From an uncultured Clostridia bacterium (GTDB taxonomy: Bacteria; Bacillota; Clostridia; Oscillospirales; Oscillospiraceae), in contig CAMWSZ010000227.1 in assembly GCA_947177005.1 (NCBI GenBank), forward strand, positions 1 through 5,570: a stretch of 5,570 bases of DNA, given 5' to 3'. This document shows, piece after piece, positions 1-5,570 of this stretch. The notes under the pieces are model-generated. The model was not told the origin of the DNA, made no database searches, and saw only the letters and a program-made list of their open reading frames with translations. Each line of letters starts with the position of its first letter. Within the stretch, counting starts at the first letter, position 1. A program made the position numbers and the translations under genes.

Positions 1-835
1 GGTTCTGGCAGCGGCAGTGGGAATGAGTCTCTCCATCAGCGGTGTTGTGATGCAGGCCATCGTAAAAAACCCTTTGGCAGACCCATATATCCTTGGCATC
101 TCCTCCGGCGCATCTTTGGGCGCAACGGTTGCGGTAATGCTGGGAGTTGGTGTCACGCTGGGCTCCAACTATGTGGGTATTCTGGCGTTTATCGGGGCGT
201 TCGGCGTATCAATGGGTGTCGTTGCCCTGGCCAATGTGGGCGGACGGGCCAACTCGGTCAAGCTTCTGCTGGCGGGTTGTGCGCTGTCGGCGGTGTGCGG
301 GGCTTTCTCCAGCTTTATCATCTATGTGGCCCATGACGATCACTCTACAGCCAAGATCGTCAACTGGACGATGGGCAGCATGGCTGCCGCTGACTGGGAA
401 AACAATGCGGCTATTCTGACTGTAGGACTGGCAGGAACGCTGTTTTTTCTCACCCAACACCGTACCCTCAATCTGATGCTTCTGGGGGACGAGAGCGCGA
501 TTACTCTTGGAACGGACCTGCACCGCTGGCGGATTGGATACCTTATTGTGTCCTCTCTGATGGTGGGCTTTGCGGTATACAACGCAGGGGTAATCGGCTT
601 TGTGGGACTGGTGGTCCCTCATGGGGCGCGCATCCTATTTGGAACCGACCACAAAAAGCTCATCCCCATTTCTGCTCTGGCAGGAGCGATTTTTCTGGTG
701 TGGGCGGATGTACTGTGCCGCACGATCCTTCCCGGCAACGAGATGCCCATTGGCATCCTCACCTCGATTTTGGGTGCGCCGGTATTCATCTACCTGATGG
801 CCCGGAAAAAATATGGCTTTGGAGGCGGCAGATGA
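1..835 (+). CDS. FecCD-family ABC transporter permease, 5'-truncated by window edge
   Basis: Integral membrane subunit of an ABC importer of the iron-siderophore/haem/cobalamin (FecCD/BtuC) family; family members form a dimeric channel with about ten helices per subunit. The open frame enters from the left edge (first full codon at base 2) and gives 277 visible residues. Family length is about 330-350, so roughly 60 N-terminal residues, including the first helix and the RLPR motif, lie outside. Visible hallmarks, numbered from base 2, are NPLADPYILGISSGAS (23-38), the cytoplasmic coupling region IGFVGLVVPH (198-207) and the C-terminal block EMPIGILTSILGAPVFIYL (247-265). The GTG at 17 is internal to a conserved helix and is not a real start. 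The stop overlaps the ATPase start in ATGATGA, so the two are co-translated. The matching binding protein is not seen and could be upstream. Cargo (ferric siderophore, haem, corrinoid) cannot be decided. Family call firm, substrate open. Confidence 0.95.
   Translation, partial: VLAAAVGMSLSISGVVMQAIVKNPLADPYILGISSGASLGATVAVMLGVGVTLGSNYVGILAFIGAFGVSMGVVALANVGGRANSVKLLLAGCALSAVCGAFSSFIIYVAHDDHSTAKIVNWTMGSMAAADWENNAAILTVGLAGTLFFLTQHRTLNLMLLGDESAITLGTDLHRWRIGYLIVSSLMVGFAVYNAGVIGFVGLVVPHGARILFGTDHKKLIPISALAGAIFLVWADVLCRTILPGNEMPIGILTSILGAPVFIYLMARKKYGFGGGR
821..825 (+). promoter_or_regulatory. Ribosome binding site deciding the ATPase start
   Basis: GGAGG lies inside the last codons of the upstream permease, 6 bases before the ATG at 832 and 9 bases before the second ATG at 835. 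Both distances work, so either of the two adjacent ATGs may be used. It argues against the long upstream extension of the same frame to 700, which would reread the permease C-terminus. Confidence 0.7.
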
Positions 836-1620
836 TGAAAATCGAAGCCAAGTCTGTCGAGATGCTTCTCAACGGCAATCACATTCTCAAGGGTGCAGAG
901 CTGGAGATCGGGGACCAGGAATTTGTAGGAATCATCGGTCCCAACGGCAGCGGAAAGTCTACACTGCTCAAGTGCATCTACCGGGTGCTGAAGCCCACGG
1001 GCGGCGCGGTGTATTTGGATGGCAAGCCCCTGGACAGCTGGGCCTATCGGGACTCCGCCCGCCGGCTCGCGGTGGTGGCCCAGCACAACTACTACAATTT
1101 TGATTTTTCCGTCCGGGATGTGGTCCTCATGGGACGTGCGCCGCACAAACGTGCCCTGGACCGGGATACTGCGGAAGATTATCAAATTGTTGCGGAGTCC
1201 TTGGATACGGTAGGGATGGCAGATTTCGCGGACCGGATATTCTCCACACTCTCCGGCGGGGAGCAGCAGCGGGTGATTTTGGCCCGCGCCCTGGCCCAAC
1301 GGACACCCTGCCTAATCCTGGACGAGCCTACCAACCATCTGGATATCAAGTACCAGCTTCAACTGATGGACCTGGTGCGGAGCCTGGACCGGACGGTGAT
1401 CGCCGCTGTCCACGATCTGAACATCGCCGCCATGTACTGCGACCGGCTCTGCGCTGTGAAGAACGGCAGAATCGTGGGACAGGGTACGCCAAAGAAACTG
1501 CTGACGCCGGATTTTATCCGAGAGGTCTATGAGGTGAACGCCAAAGTCATGACGGACGAGGACGGCGCATTACACATCCTTTTCCATCCCGGCAAGTTGG
1601 GAAAGGAGAACCCTGTATGA
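832..1620 (+). CDS. FecE-type ABC transporter ATPase (iron-siderophore/haem/corrinoid importer)
   Basis: Cytoplasmic ATP-hydrolysing subunit that drives the adjacent FecCD permease. The 262 residues match the usual 250-270 for FecE/BtuD/HmuV proteins. All nucleotide-site motifs are intact: Walker A GPNGSGKST (36-44), Q-loop Gln84, signature LSGGEQQR (140-147), Walker B CLILDEP (160-166, catalytic Glu165), D-loop NHLD (168-171) and switch His194 in AAVHDL. The stretch VRDVVLMGRAPHK (94-106) after the Q-loop is typical of this subfamily. The start at 832 overlaps the permease stop by four bases; ATG 835 would give MKIEAKSV and is equally possible. The gene ends in a four-base ATGA overlap with the CGGC-domain gene, so three genes are coupled. 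The protein looks fully functional. Subfamily is sure; the cargo is not. Confidence 0.95.
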   Translation: MMKIEAKSVEMLLNGNHILKGAELEIGDQEFVGIIGPNGSGKSTLLKCIYRVLKPTGGAVYLDGKPLDSWAYRDSARRLAVVAQHNYYNFDFSVRDVVLMGRAPHKRALDRDTAEDYQIVAESLDTVGMADFADRIFSTLSGGEQQRVILARALAQRTPCLILDEPTNHLDIKYQLQLMDLVRSLDRTVIAAVHDLNIAAMYCDRLCAVKNGRIVGQGTPKKLLTPDFIREVYEVNAKVMTDEDGALHILFHPGKLGKENPV

Positions 1621-1958
1621 AGAAAATTGCTATCCTGACCTGTCTGGATGCCTGTCTGGTCTGTACAGGGGCATCCTGTCTGAACGCATGGAACAACAAA
1701 TCGAAGCGCTTTGCCGCTTATGCCGGGGAGAATGTTTCCCTGGAAGCCTTTTTTCACTGCAACGGCTGTGGTAATGATCCGGAGATGGATAAGGGAATGA
1801 TTGAGAAGCTGGACCGGCTGCAAAACATTGGCGTGGAAACAGTCCACATCGGTGTCTGTGCAGTGAAGCAGGAGACAGGAGTTCTATGTCATGTTATTAC
1901 CCAAATACGGGATATGCTCCATAGCAGAGGCATTCAAACGATACAAGGGACCCACTGA
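1617..1958 (+). CDS. Small CGGC-domain (PF08821-like) cysteine-rich protein
   Basis: A 113-residue soluble protein with no signal peptide or membrane helix. It shows the layout I know for CGGC-domain proteins: an N-terminal strand MKKIAILTC, a central Cys-rich turn HCNGCGN (47-53, the variant CNGC in place of CGGC), a helix, then VHIGVC (76-81), a second conserved Cys-His pair C91-H92, and the C-terminal GTH (111-113). Cysteines are at 9, 13, 16, 21, 48, 51, 81 and 91; the first four (CLDACLVC plus C21) look like an additional metal or redox cluster. The family has no established function, although its conserved Cys/His residues suggest metal binding. AGGAG at 1604-1608, 8 bases upstream, supports the ATG at 1617, which overlaps the ATPase stop by four bases. 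Coupling to an uptake ATPase suggests, by inference, a role in metal handling or release inside the cell. Confidence 0.8.
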   Translation: MKKIAILTCLDACLVCTGASCLNAWNNKSKRFAAYAGENVSLEAFFHCNGCGNDPEMDKGMIEKLDRLQNIGVETVHIGVCAVKQETGVLCHVITQIRDMLHSRGIQTIQGTH

Positions 1959-1987
1959 TAGGAGAGTTAGTCTGTGCGGCCTTGTAG

Positions 1988-2016
1988 TAGTCATTTCATG
2001 AAAAAACTGGTACAAT
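1988..2016 (+). promoter_or_regulatory. Candidate sigma-A promoter for the cyclase gene (extended -10)
   Basis: The 87-base gap between the CGGC gene and the cyclase gene contains TGGTACAAT (2008-2016): an extended -10 TG dinucleotide with a hexamer differing from TATAAT at one position. Seventeen bases upstream is TAGTCA (1988-1993), a 4 of 6 match to TTGACA. Transcription would begin near 2023, leaving a leader of about 23 bases. The local stretch is also more A/T-rich than its surroundings. This is a pattern match by eye, not proof. If correct, the cyclase starts a separate transcription unit. No U-tract terminator is visible between 1959 and this promoter, so read-through from the upstream operon is also possible. 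Confidence 0.5.
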
Positions 2017-2031
2017 AAAACTGATAAAAAC

Positions 2032-2037
2032 AGGAGG
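2032..2037 (+). promoter_or_regulatory. Strong ribosome binding site of the cyclase gene
   Basis: AGGAGG, followed by T (a seven-base match to the 16S anti-Shine-Dalgarno complement), lies 8 bases before the ATG at 2046 in an A-rich context. It fixes the cyclase start and suggests efficient translation as an independent gene. Confidence 0.85.
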
Positions 2038-2045
2038 TAAATAGA

Positions 2046-2798
2046 ATGTATCGTCTTTGGGACGCCTTGGAGAAGGCGAAAGATCTCCGCTGGATCGAGC
2101 TGTCACATCCCCTGGACAACAGCAGTCCCTATTGGAGCGGCATCCCGGAGGGTTCTGTAGAGCTGTCCAAAACCGTCTACGACTGGGGAATGCCACAGCT
2201 GGACTGCCTGATCCAGACGTTCAAATTTCCGGGACAATTCGGGACACACATTGACTTTCCAGGACACTTTATAAAAAATGCCCCGCTCTCTGAAGTATAT
2301 GGCGTGAAGGATATGGTGTTCCCGCTATGTGTGGTTGACCTTACCAAACAGGTGGCGGAGAATCCCTGCTACGTGGTCACAGCAGAGGACATGAAAAACT
2401 ATGAAGCGCAATATGGACAGATCCCCGATGGCGCATTTGTCGCGCTGTATACGGGCTGGTCTACCCGCTGGCCGGATATGAACGCGCTGTCCGGCACAGC
2501 GGAAGATGGCAGCGAGAATTTCCCTGGCTGGTCTCTGGAAGCGCTGCGCTATATTTATGAGGAGCGCAATGCCGCCGCGAACGGACACGAGACGTTGGAT
2601 ACGGATGCCTCCGCAGTTGCTGCAGCCGAGGGGGATTTGGTCTGTGAACGCTATGTGCTGCGGCAGGGAAAGCTCCAGATCGAGCTGCTGCGCAATCTGG
2701 ACAAGGTGCCTCCGGCGGGAGCAGTCTTGGTTGCAGCCTGTCCCAATATTATGGGGGCGACGGGTCTTCCGGTAAGGGCCTGGGCAATTACGGAATGA
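2046..2798 (+). CDS. Cyclase-family (PF04199) metal-dependent hydrolase
   Basis: A 250-residue cytoplasmic protein of the family that includes kynurenine formamidase and isatin hydrolase, metal-dependent enzymes that cleave amide or lactam bonds. Seen: an N-terminal WIELSHPLDNSSPYW (16-30), the motif QFGTHIDFPGHF (64-75) corresponding to HxGTHxDxPxH, a TGWSTRW stretch (136-142), HETLDTDAS (181-189), and the C-terminal QIELLRNLDKVPPAGA (211-226) plus GLPVRAWAI (240-248). The first motif histidine is Gln64, and the later histidine of the classical family seems to be Glu201 in CERYVL, while H68, D70, H74 and E213 are kept. This suggests a distinct subgroup, so kynurenine formamidase activity should not be assumed. 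Start fixed by AGGAGG. It stands between two uptake operons with its own likely promoter, and no tryptophan or other catabolic genes are near. Fold call firm, substrate unknown. Confidence 0.9.
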   Translation: MYRLWDALEKAKDLRWIELSHPLDNSSPYWSGIPEGSVELSKTVYDWGMPQLDCLIQTFKFPGQFGTHIDFPGHFIKNAPLSEVYGVKDMVFPLCVVDLTKQVAENPCYVVTAEDMKNYEAQYGQIPDGAFVALYTGWSTRWPDMNALSGTAEDGSENFPGWSLEALRYIYEERNAAANGHETLDTDASAVAAAEGDLVCERYVLRQGKLQIELLRNLDKVPPAGAVLVAACPNIMGATGLPVRAWAITE

Positions 2799-2819
2799 GT
2801 GAATCGTACACTAACAGCA

Positions 2820-2850
2820 GCAGAGACTGCCCTGCCTGTGTAGTCTCTGT
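2820..2850 (+). repeat. Inverted repeat / hairpin between the cyclase and binding-protein genes
   Basis: CAGAGACT (2821-2828) and AGTCTCTG (2842-2849) are perfect reverse complements. Allowing G-U pairs, the stem extends by 2830-2840, 2829-2841 and 2820-2850, leaving a nine-base loop. It sits 22 bases after the cyclase stop and about 60 bases before the lipoprotein start. No T-run follows (the next bases are GGATCAAG), so it is not a standard intrinsic terminator. It could be an RNA-processing or stabilising hairpin, or a DNA dyad for a regulator. The rest of the 113-base gap shows no convincing promoter. Confidence 0.6.
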
Positions 2851-2911
2851 GGATCAAGTATACACACAGACTTCACAAATGATTGACTAAGAAAGAGAGG
2901 TCCTTCGTACT

Positions 2912-3883
2912 ATGAGACGTATCTGTGCCGCACTGCTCCTGTCTGCCTTGCTGCTGTCCGGCTGCGCCGAAGCCCCCGCCACGCCATCCTCTCTCTCCAC
3001 TCCCAACCCGTCCGCCGTGTCCGACCAGGGTTTGGATACGATATCCTTTACCGACGACCTGGGGCGGGAGCTGGAGCTGGCAAAGCCCAAACGAACCGCT
3101 GCCCTGATTGGCAGCTTTGCCGACATCTGGTGCCTTGCCGGGGGCAAGGATACACTGATCGCGGCCGCCGGGGACACCTGGACGAACTTCGACCTGGGGC
3201 TGGACGATTCCGTGGCTGACCTGGGCTCGGTGAAGGACCCCAGCCTGGAAGCCCTGCTGGCGGCAGAGCCTGATCTGATTCTGGCCAGCACCAACACCGC
3301 CGCTGATGTGGAACTGCTGGAAACCTTCGAGACCGCCGGTATTCCCACCGCCTACTTTGAGGTGGACAATTTTAACGACTACCTGCGAATGCTGGAGGTA
3401 TGCGCCCAGCTCACGGGATGCCCAGAGAACTACGATACCTTTGGAGTCCAGGTGAAGGATCAGGTGGAGCGCGCCGCTGCCCGGCAAGACGGTTCCGCTC
3501 CTAAAATACTGTACATCCGCGCCGCCGCCTCGGTCATTAAGGTGAAGGGCAGTGAGGGCAGCGTACTGGGGGAGATGCTGGCGGATCTGGGCTGCGTCAA
3601 TGTGGCGGACAGCGACGGTTCCCTGCTGGAAAATCTCAGCATTGAGGGGATCATTGCCGCCGATCCGGACTATATCTTCGTCGTCTACCAAGGCTCGGAC
3701 AAGGAGGCGGGCAAGGCCGCTCTGGAGGAGTCTCTGTTGACCAACCCGGCCTGGAGCGGTCTGCGGGCGGTGGCAGAAAACCGGTTCTATGTTCTGGACC
3801 ACACGCTGTACAACGTAAAGCCCAATGCGCGCTGGGGGGAAGCATATGAAAAGCTGGCGGATATCCTCTATCCGGCGGGGTAA
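2912..3883 (+). CDS. Substrate-binding lipoprotein of a FecB/BtuF-type ABC importer
   Basis: Extracytoplasmic receptor that captures the chelate and delivers it to the permease encoded next. The 323-residue protein begins with a short signal: RR at 2-3, a hydrophobic stretch to 16, then lipobox LSGC with the lipidated Cys18. A Ser/Thr/Pro/Ala-rich tether follows (19-40). The mature part starts with ISFTDDLGRELELAKPKRTAA (44-64), the usual first strand of class III binding proteins. It continues with an N-lobe (SLEALLAAEPDLILAS, 111-126), a long connecting helix near 154-195, and a C-lobe (PKILYIRAAASVIKV, 197-211; IIAADPDYIFVVY, 247-259). An imperfect AAGAGAGGT at 2893-2901 lies about 10 bases before ATG 2912. 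It ends overlapping the permease gene. Cys74, 164, 170 and 228 also occur in the mature chain. The ligand cannot be read from sequence; siderophore, haem and corrinoid are all possible. Confidence 0.93.
   Translation: MRRICAALLLSALLLSGCAEAPATPSSLSTPNPSAVSDQGLDTISFTDDLGRELELAKPKRTAALIGSFADIWCLAGGKDTLIAAAGDTWTNFDLGLDDSVADLGSVKDPSLEALLAAEPDLILASTNTAADVELLETFETAGIPTAYFEVDNFNDYLRMLEVCAQLTGCPENYDTFGVQVKDQVERAAARQDGSAPKILYIRAAASVIKVKGSEGSVLGEMLADLGCVNVADSDGSLLENLSIEGIIAADPDYIFVVYQGSDKEAGKAALEESLLTNPAWSGLRAVAENRFYVLDHTLYNVKPNARWGEAYEKLADILYPAG
3834..3840 (+). promoter_or_regulatory. Ribosome binding site choosing the downstream permease start
   Basis: A G-rich GGGGGGA lies five bases before ATG 3846, inside the end of the binding-protein gene. 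The alternative in-frame ATG at 3825 has no comparable purine-rich site at the right distance and would add the seven residues MRAGGKH. I therefore take 3846 as the start; the choice is likely but not certain. Confidence 0.55.
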
Positions 3884-4862
3884 CAGCCCCCTGCTGGCGA
3901 TTTTGTGCGGATTGGTCATCCTGTCCGCGCTGCTGAGCATGTGCCTGGGGGCGGTGGCCGTTCCCCCCAGAGACATCCTGCCAGCCTTGCTGGGGGATGG
4001 CACGGGTTCTGCCGCCCAGATCGTCCGCTACGCCCGCCTGCCCCGTACCTGCGGCTGCCTGCTGGCGGGGGCGGCGCTGGCGGTGTCCGGCACCCTCATC
4101 CAGAGTGTATTGGGTAACCCTTTGGCCGCGCCTAATATCATTGGCGTCAGCTCTGGAGCGGGGCTGGCTGCGGCGCTGTGCGGGGCGCTGGCCCCCTCCG
4201 TCTCCTTGGCTCTGCCCACCGCTGCCTTTGCCGGGGCGCTGCTGGGGGTGCTGCTGGTGCTGTTCATCGCGGAAAAGACCGGTGCCTCCAAACTCACCCT
4301 GGTGCTGGCTGGTGTGGCGGTGTCCGGTATGTTCAGCGCGGGAATTGACACAGTGGTCACCTTTGTGCCTGACGCGCTGGCCGGTTATTCCGATTTCCGC
4401 ATCGGTGGGCTGGCAAACCTTTCCATGAGCCGGATTATCCCCGCCTTTTGGGTGATTTTGATCGCTTTTATCCTGGCGTTCTCCCTAGCTGGGGAACTGG
4501 ACATACTGATACTGGGGACAGACACCGCCCAGAGCCTGGGCCTGCGAGCCAAGCCGCTGCGGCTGATTCTGTTAACCCTGGCCGCCGCTTTGGCAGGGGC
4601 CGCTGTCAGTTTTTCCGGGCTGATCGGTTTTGTGGGACTCATTGTGCCCCACATCATGCGCCGTCTCATCGGAGAGGACAGCCGCCCTCTGCTGGCCGGG
4701 TGCGCGCTGGGAGGCGCGGTGTGTCTCACCCTGTGCGACCTGCTGGCCCGGCTGCTCTTTGCCCCCTACGAATTGCCAGTGGGCATCGTGCTGAGCTTGG
4801 CAGGCGGCCCCTTCTTTATCTGGCTGCTCATCCGGCAGAGGGGAGGACGCGTCCATGATTGA
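3846..4862 (+). CDS. FecCD-family ABC transporter permease (second system)
   Basis: Membrane channel subunit partnering the lipoprotein before it and the ATPase after it. From ATG 3846 it has 338 residues, the normal family length. Landmarks: basic N-terminus MKSWRISSIRR, first helix about 14-36, RLPR (64-67) whose arginines in BtuC-type permeases contact the binding protein, Gln86 and NPLAAPNIIGVSSGAG (91-106), FSGLIGFVGLIVPHIMRR (256-273) as the ATPase coupling region, and the C-terminal ELPVGIVLSLAGGPFFIWLL (309-328). It is paralogous to the permease at the left edge but clearly diverged. It overlaps the binding-protein gene by 38 bases and the ATPase gene by 8 bases, a tightly packed operon. 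Base composition is notably GC-rich (43 and 46 G+C in two 60-base lines counted). Family assignment firm; cargo unknown. Confidence 0.95.
   Translation: MKSWRISSIRRGNSPLLAILCGLVILSALLSMCLGAVAVPPRDILPALLGDGTGSAAQIVRYARLPRTCGCLLAGAALAVSGTLIQSVLGNPLAAPNIIGVSSGAGLAAALCGALAPSVSLALPTAAFAGALLGVLLVLFIAEKTGASKLTLVLAGVAVSGMFSAGIDTVVTFVPDALAGYSDFRIGGLANLSMSRIIPAFWVILIAFILAFSLAGELDILILGTDTAQSLGLRAKPLRLILLTLAAALAGAAVSFSGLIGFVGLIVPHIMRRLIGEDSRPLLAGCALGGAVCLTLCDLLARLLFAPYELPVGIVLSLAGGPFFIWLLIRQRGGRVHD
4841..4847 (+). promoter_or_regulatory. Ribosome binding site of the second ATPase
   Basis: GGGAGGA lies 7 bases before ATG 4855, within the last codons of the permease. It fixes the ATPase start despite the eight-base overlap with the permease stop. 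Its last three bases belong to a ten-base palindrome, GGACGCGTCC (4845-4854), directly abutting the ATG. Confidence 0.75.
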
Positions 4863-5570
4863 ACTGAAGAACCTGTCTGCCGGGTATGGCGGACAGAATG
4901 TGGTTCAGGATGTATCCCTTTCTTTCACACCGGGGCGTGTACTGGTCCTGCTGGGGCCCAATGGGTGCGGCAAAAGCACGTTACTGCGCACTGCCCTGGG
5001 CCTGAACTCCAAAAGCGGCGGTGAGGTGCTGGTGGACGGGGTCGCGCTGGAGTCCCTCTCTCCTCGGGAGCGGGCACTGAAGGCGGCGTACCTGTCCCAG
5101 TCCCGGTCCACTCCTAATATTACTGCCTATAAAATGGTACTCCACGGACGATTCCCCCATCTTTCCTACCCCCGGCACTACCGTAAAGAGGACTATGAGG
5201 CGGTGGACAGAGCTTTAGATTGGGCAGACGCCCGGGATGTGGGCCGCCGTCCCATGAAAGAACTGAGCGGGGGCCAGCGGCAGAAGGTCTATCTGGCTAT
5301 GGCTCTGGCCCAGGAGACCCCCACCGTGCTCATGGATGAGCCCACCACCTTCCTGGACGTAGGCCACCAGCTGGAGGTAATGGCTGTGGCCCGCCGTCTG
5401 GCGGATGAAGGACGGGCGGTGGTAATGGTGCTCCACGACTTGCCTCTGGCCCTGCGGGGAGCGGACGACGTGGCATTGCTGTCCGGCGGGCAACTGGCGG
5501 TCTGCGGCACAGTGGAGGAGGTCCACGCCTCCGGTAAGATTGACGAGGTGTTTGGTATCGCCCTGCGCCG
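4855..5570 (+). CDS. FecE-type ABC transporter ATPase (second system), 3'-truncated by window edge
   Basis: Energy-coupling subunit of the second importer. The frame stays open to the right edge, giving 238 full codons with no stop; with family lengths of 250-270, only a short C-terminal piece is missing. Motifs are complete: Walker A GPNGCGKST (34-42), Q-loop Gln82 in YLSQ, VLHGRFPH (95-102), signature LSGGQRQK (137-144), Walker B VLMDEP (158-163, Glu162), D-loop TFLD (165-168) and switch His194 in MVLHDL. Start ATG 4855 overlaps the permease stop by 8 bases and has a good ribosome site. It differs from the first ATPase at the signature (GGQRQK against GGEQQR) and in the D-loop, so it is an older paralogue and not a recent copy. 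Whatever follows the gene is not visible. Confidence 0.95.
   Translation, partial: MIELKNLSAGYGGQNVVQDVSLSFTPGRVLVLLGPNGCGKSTLLRTALGLNSKSGGEVLVDGVALESLSPRERALKAAYLSQSRSTPNITAYKMVLHGRFPHLSYPRHYRKEDYEAVDRALDWADARDVGRRPMKELSGGQRQKVYLAMALAQETPTVLMDEPTTFLDVGHQLEVMAVARRLADEGRAVVMVLHDLPLALRGADDVALLSGGQLAVCGTVEEVHASGKIDEVFGIALR

Noticed and set aside
209..622. Minus-strand open frame of 137 codons opposite the first permease
   Set aside because: It is a shadow of the permease gene, with no ribosome site or recognisable domain.
700..831. Upstream extension of the first ATPase
   Set aside because: The frame is open to 700, but the extra residues reread the permease C-terminus in another frame. Family proteins start just before the first strand, and the ribosome site at 821-825 supports 832 or 835.
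2799..2911. Cobalamin riboswitch or Fur/DtxR operator ahead of the second importer
   Set aside because: At 113 bases the gap is too short for a full cobalamin riboswitch, no B12-box-like element was seen, and no recognisable Fur or DtxR dyad is present.
2883..2913. TTGACT (2883-2888) as the -35 of a promoter for the lipoprotein gene
   Set aside because: The only -10-like hexamer, TACTAT (2908-2913), has a 19-base spacer, matches weakly and overlaps the start codon, so transcription would begin inside the gene.
3825..3845. ATG 3825 as the start of the second permease
   Set aside because: It lacks a well-placed ribosome site, whereas ATG 3846 has GGGGGGA five bases upstream. The longer form is possible but less supported.
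2873..4003. Long minus-strand open frame (376 codons) opposite the lipoprotein gene
   Set aside because: It is antisense to a clear substrate-binding protein with lipobox and family motifs. The translation is low-complexity, Gln/Gly/Val-rich, matches no family I recognise, and reflects GC-rich codon bias.
4845..4854. Palindrome GGACGCGTCC directly before the second ATPase ATG
   Set aside because: Ten bases without a loop cannot form a useful RNA hairpin, it codes for the permease C-terminus, and it is plausible by chance in GC-rich DNA.

Overview
The window reads as part of a bacterial, probably Gram-positive, chromosome devoted to metal-chelate uptake. Every gene is on the + strand. Strong AGGAGG-type ribosome sites, a short lipoprotein signal, the absence of TonB or outer-membrane genes, and moderately high GC all suit a GC-rich anaerobic Clostridia lineage (Oscillospiraceae-like). 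That placement is inference from style; no marker gene is present.

Left part (1-1958): the tail of a FecCD-type ABC permease that runs off the left edge, its FecE-type ATPase (832-1620), and a small cysteine-rich CGGC-domain protein (1617-1958). The three overlap by four bases at each junction (ATGATGA and ATGA), so they are almost certainly one translationally coupled operon. No substrate-binding protein for this transporter is visible; it would lie to the left if it is encoded here.

Middle (1959-2911): an 87-base gap holds a plausible extended -10 promoter and a strong ribosome site for a stand-alone cyclase-family (PF04199) metallohydrolase of 250 residues. It belongs to a variant in which two usual metal-ligand histidines appear to be replaced. 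A 113-base gap follows, containing a perfect 8-bp inverted repeat without a U-tract.

Right part (2912-5570): a second, complete-looking ABC importer in the order lipoprotein substrate-binding protein, FecCD permease, FecE-type ATPase. The genes overlap again (38 and 8 bases), and the ATPase runs off the right edge shortly before its expected end. In the lines counted by hand, this half is clearly richer in GC than the left half, suggesting the two importers have different histories.

The two importers are paralogous and belong to the iron-siderophore/haem/cobalamin family. The cargo of neither can be read from the sequence, and no cobalamin riboswitch or recognisable Fur/DtxR operator was found. 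No clearly new system is evident. The most interesting elements are the CGGC protein locked into an uptake operon and the cyclase with the altered metal site.
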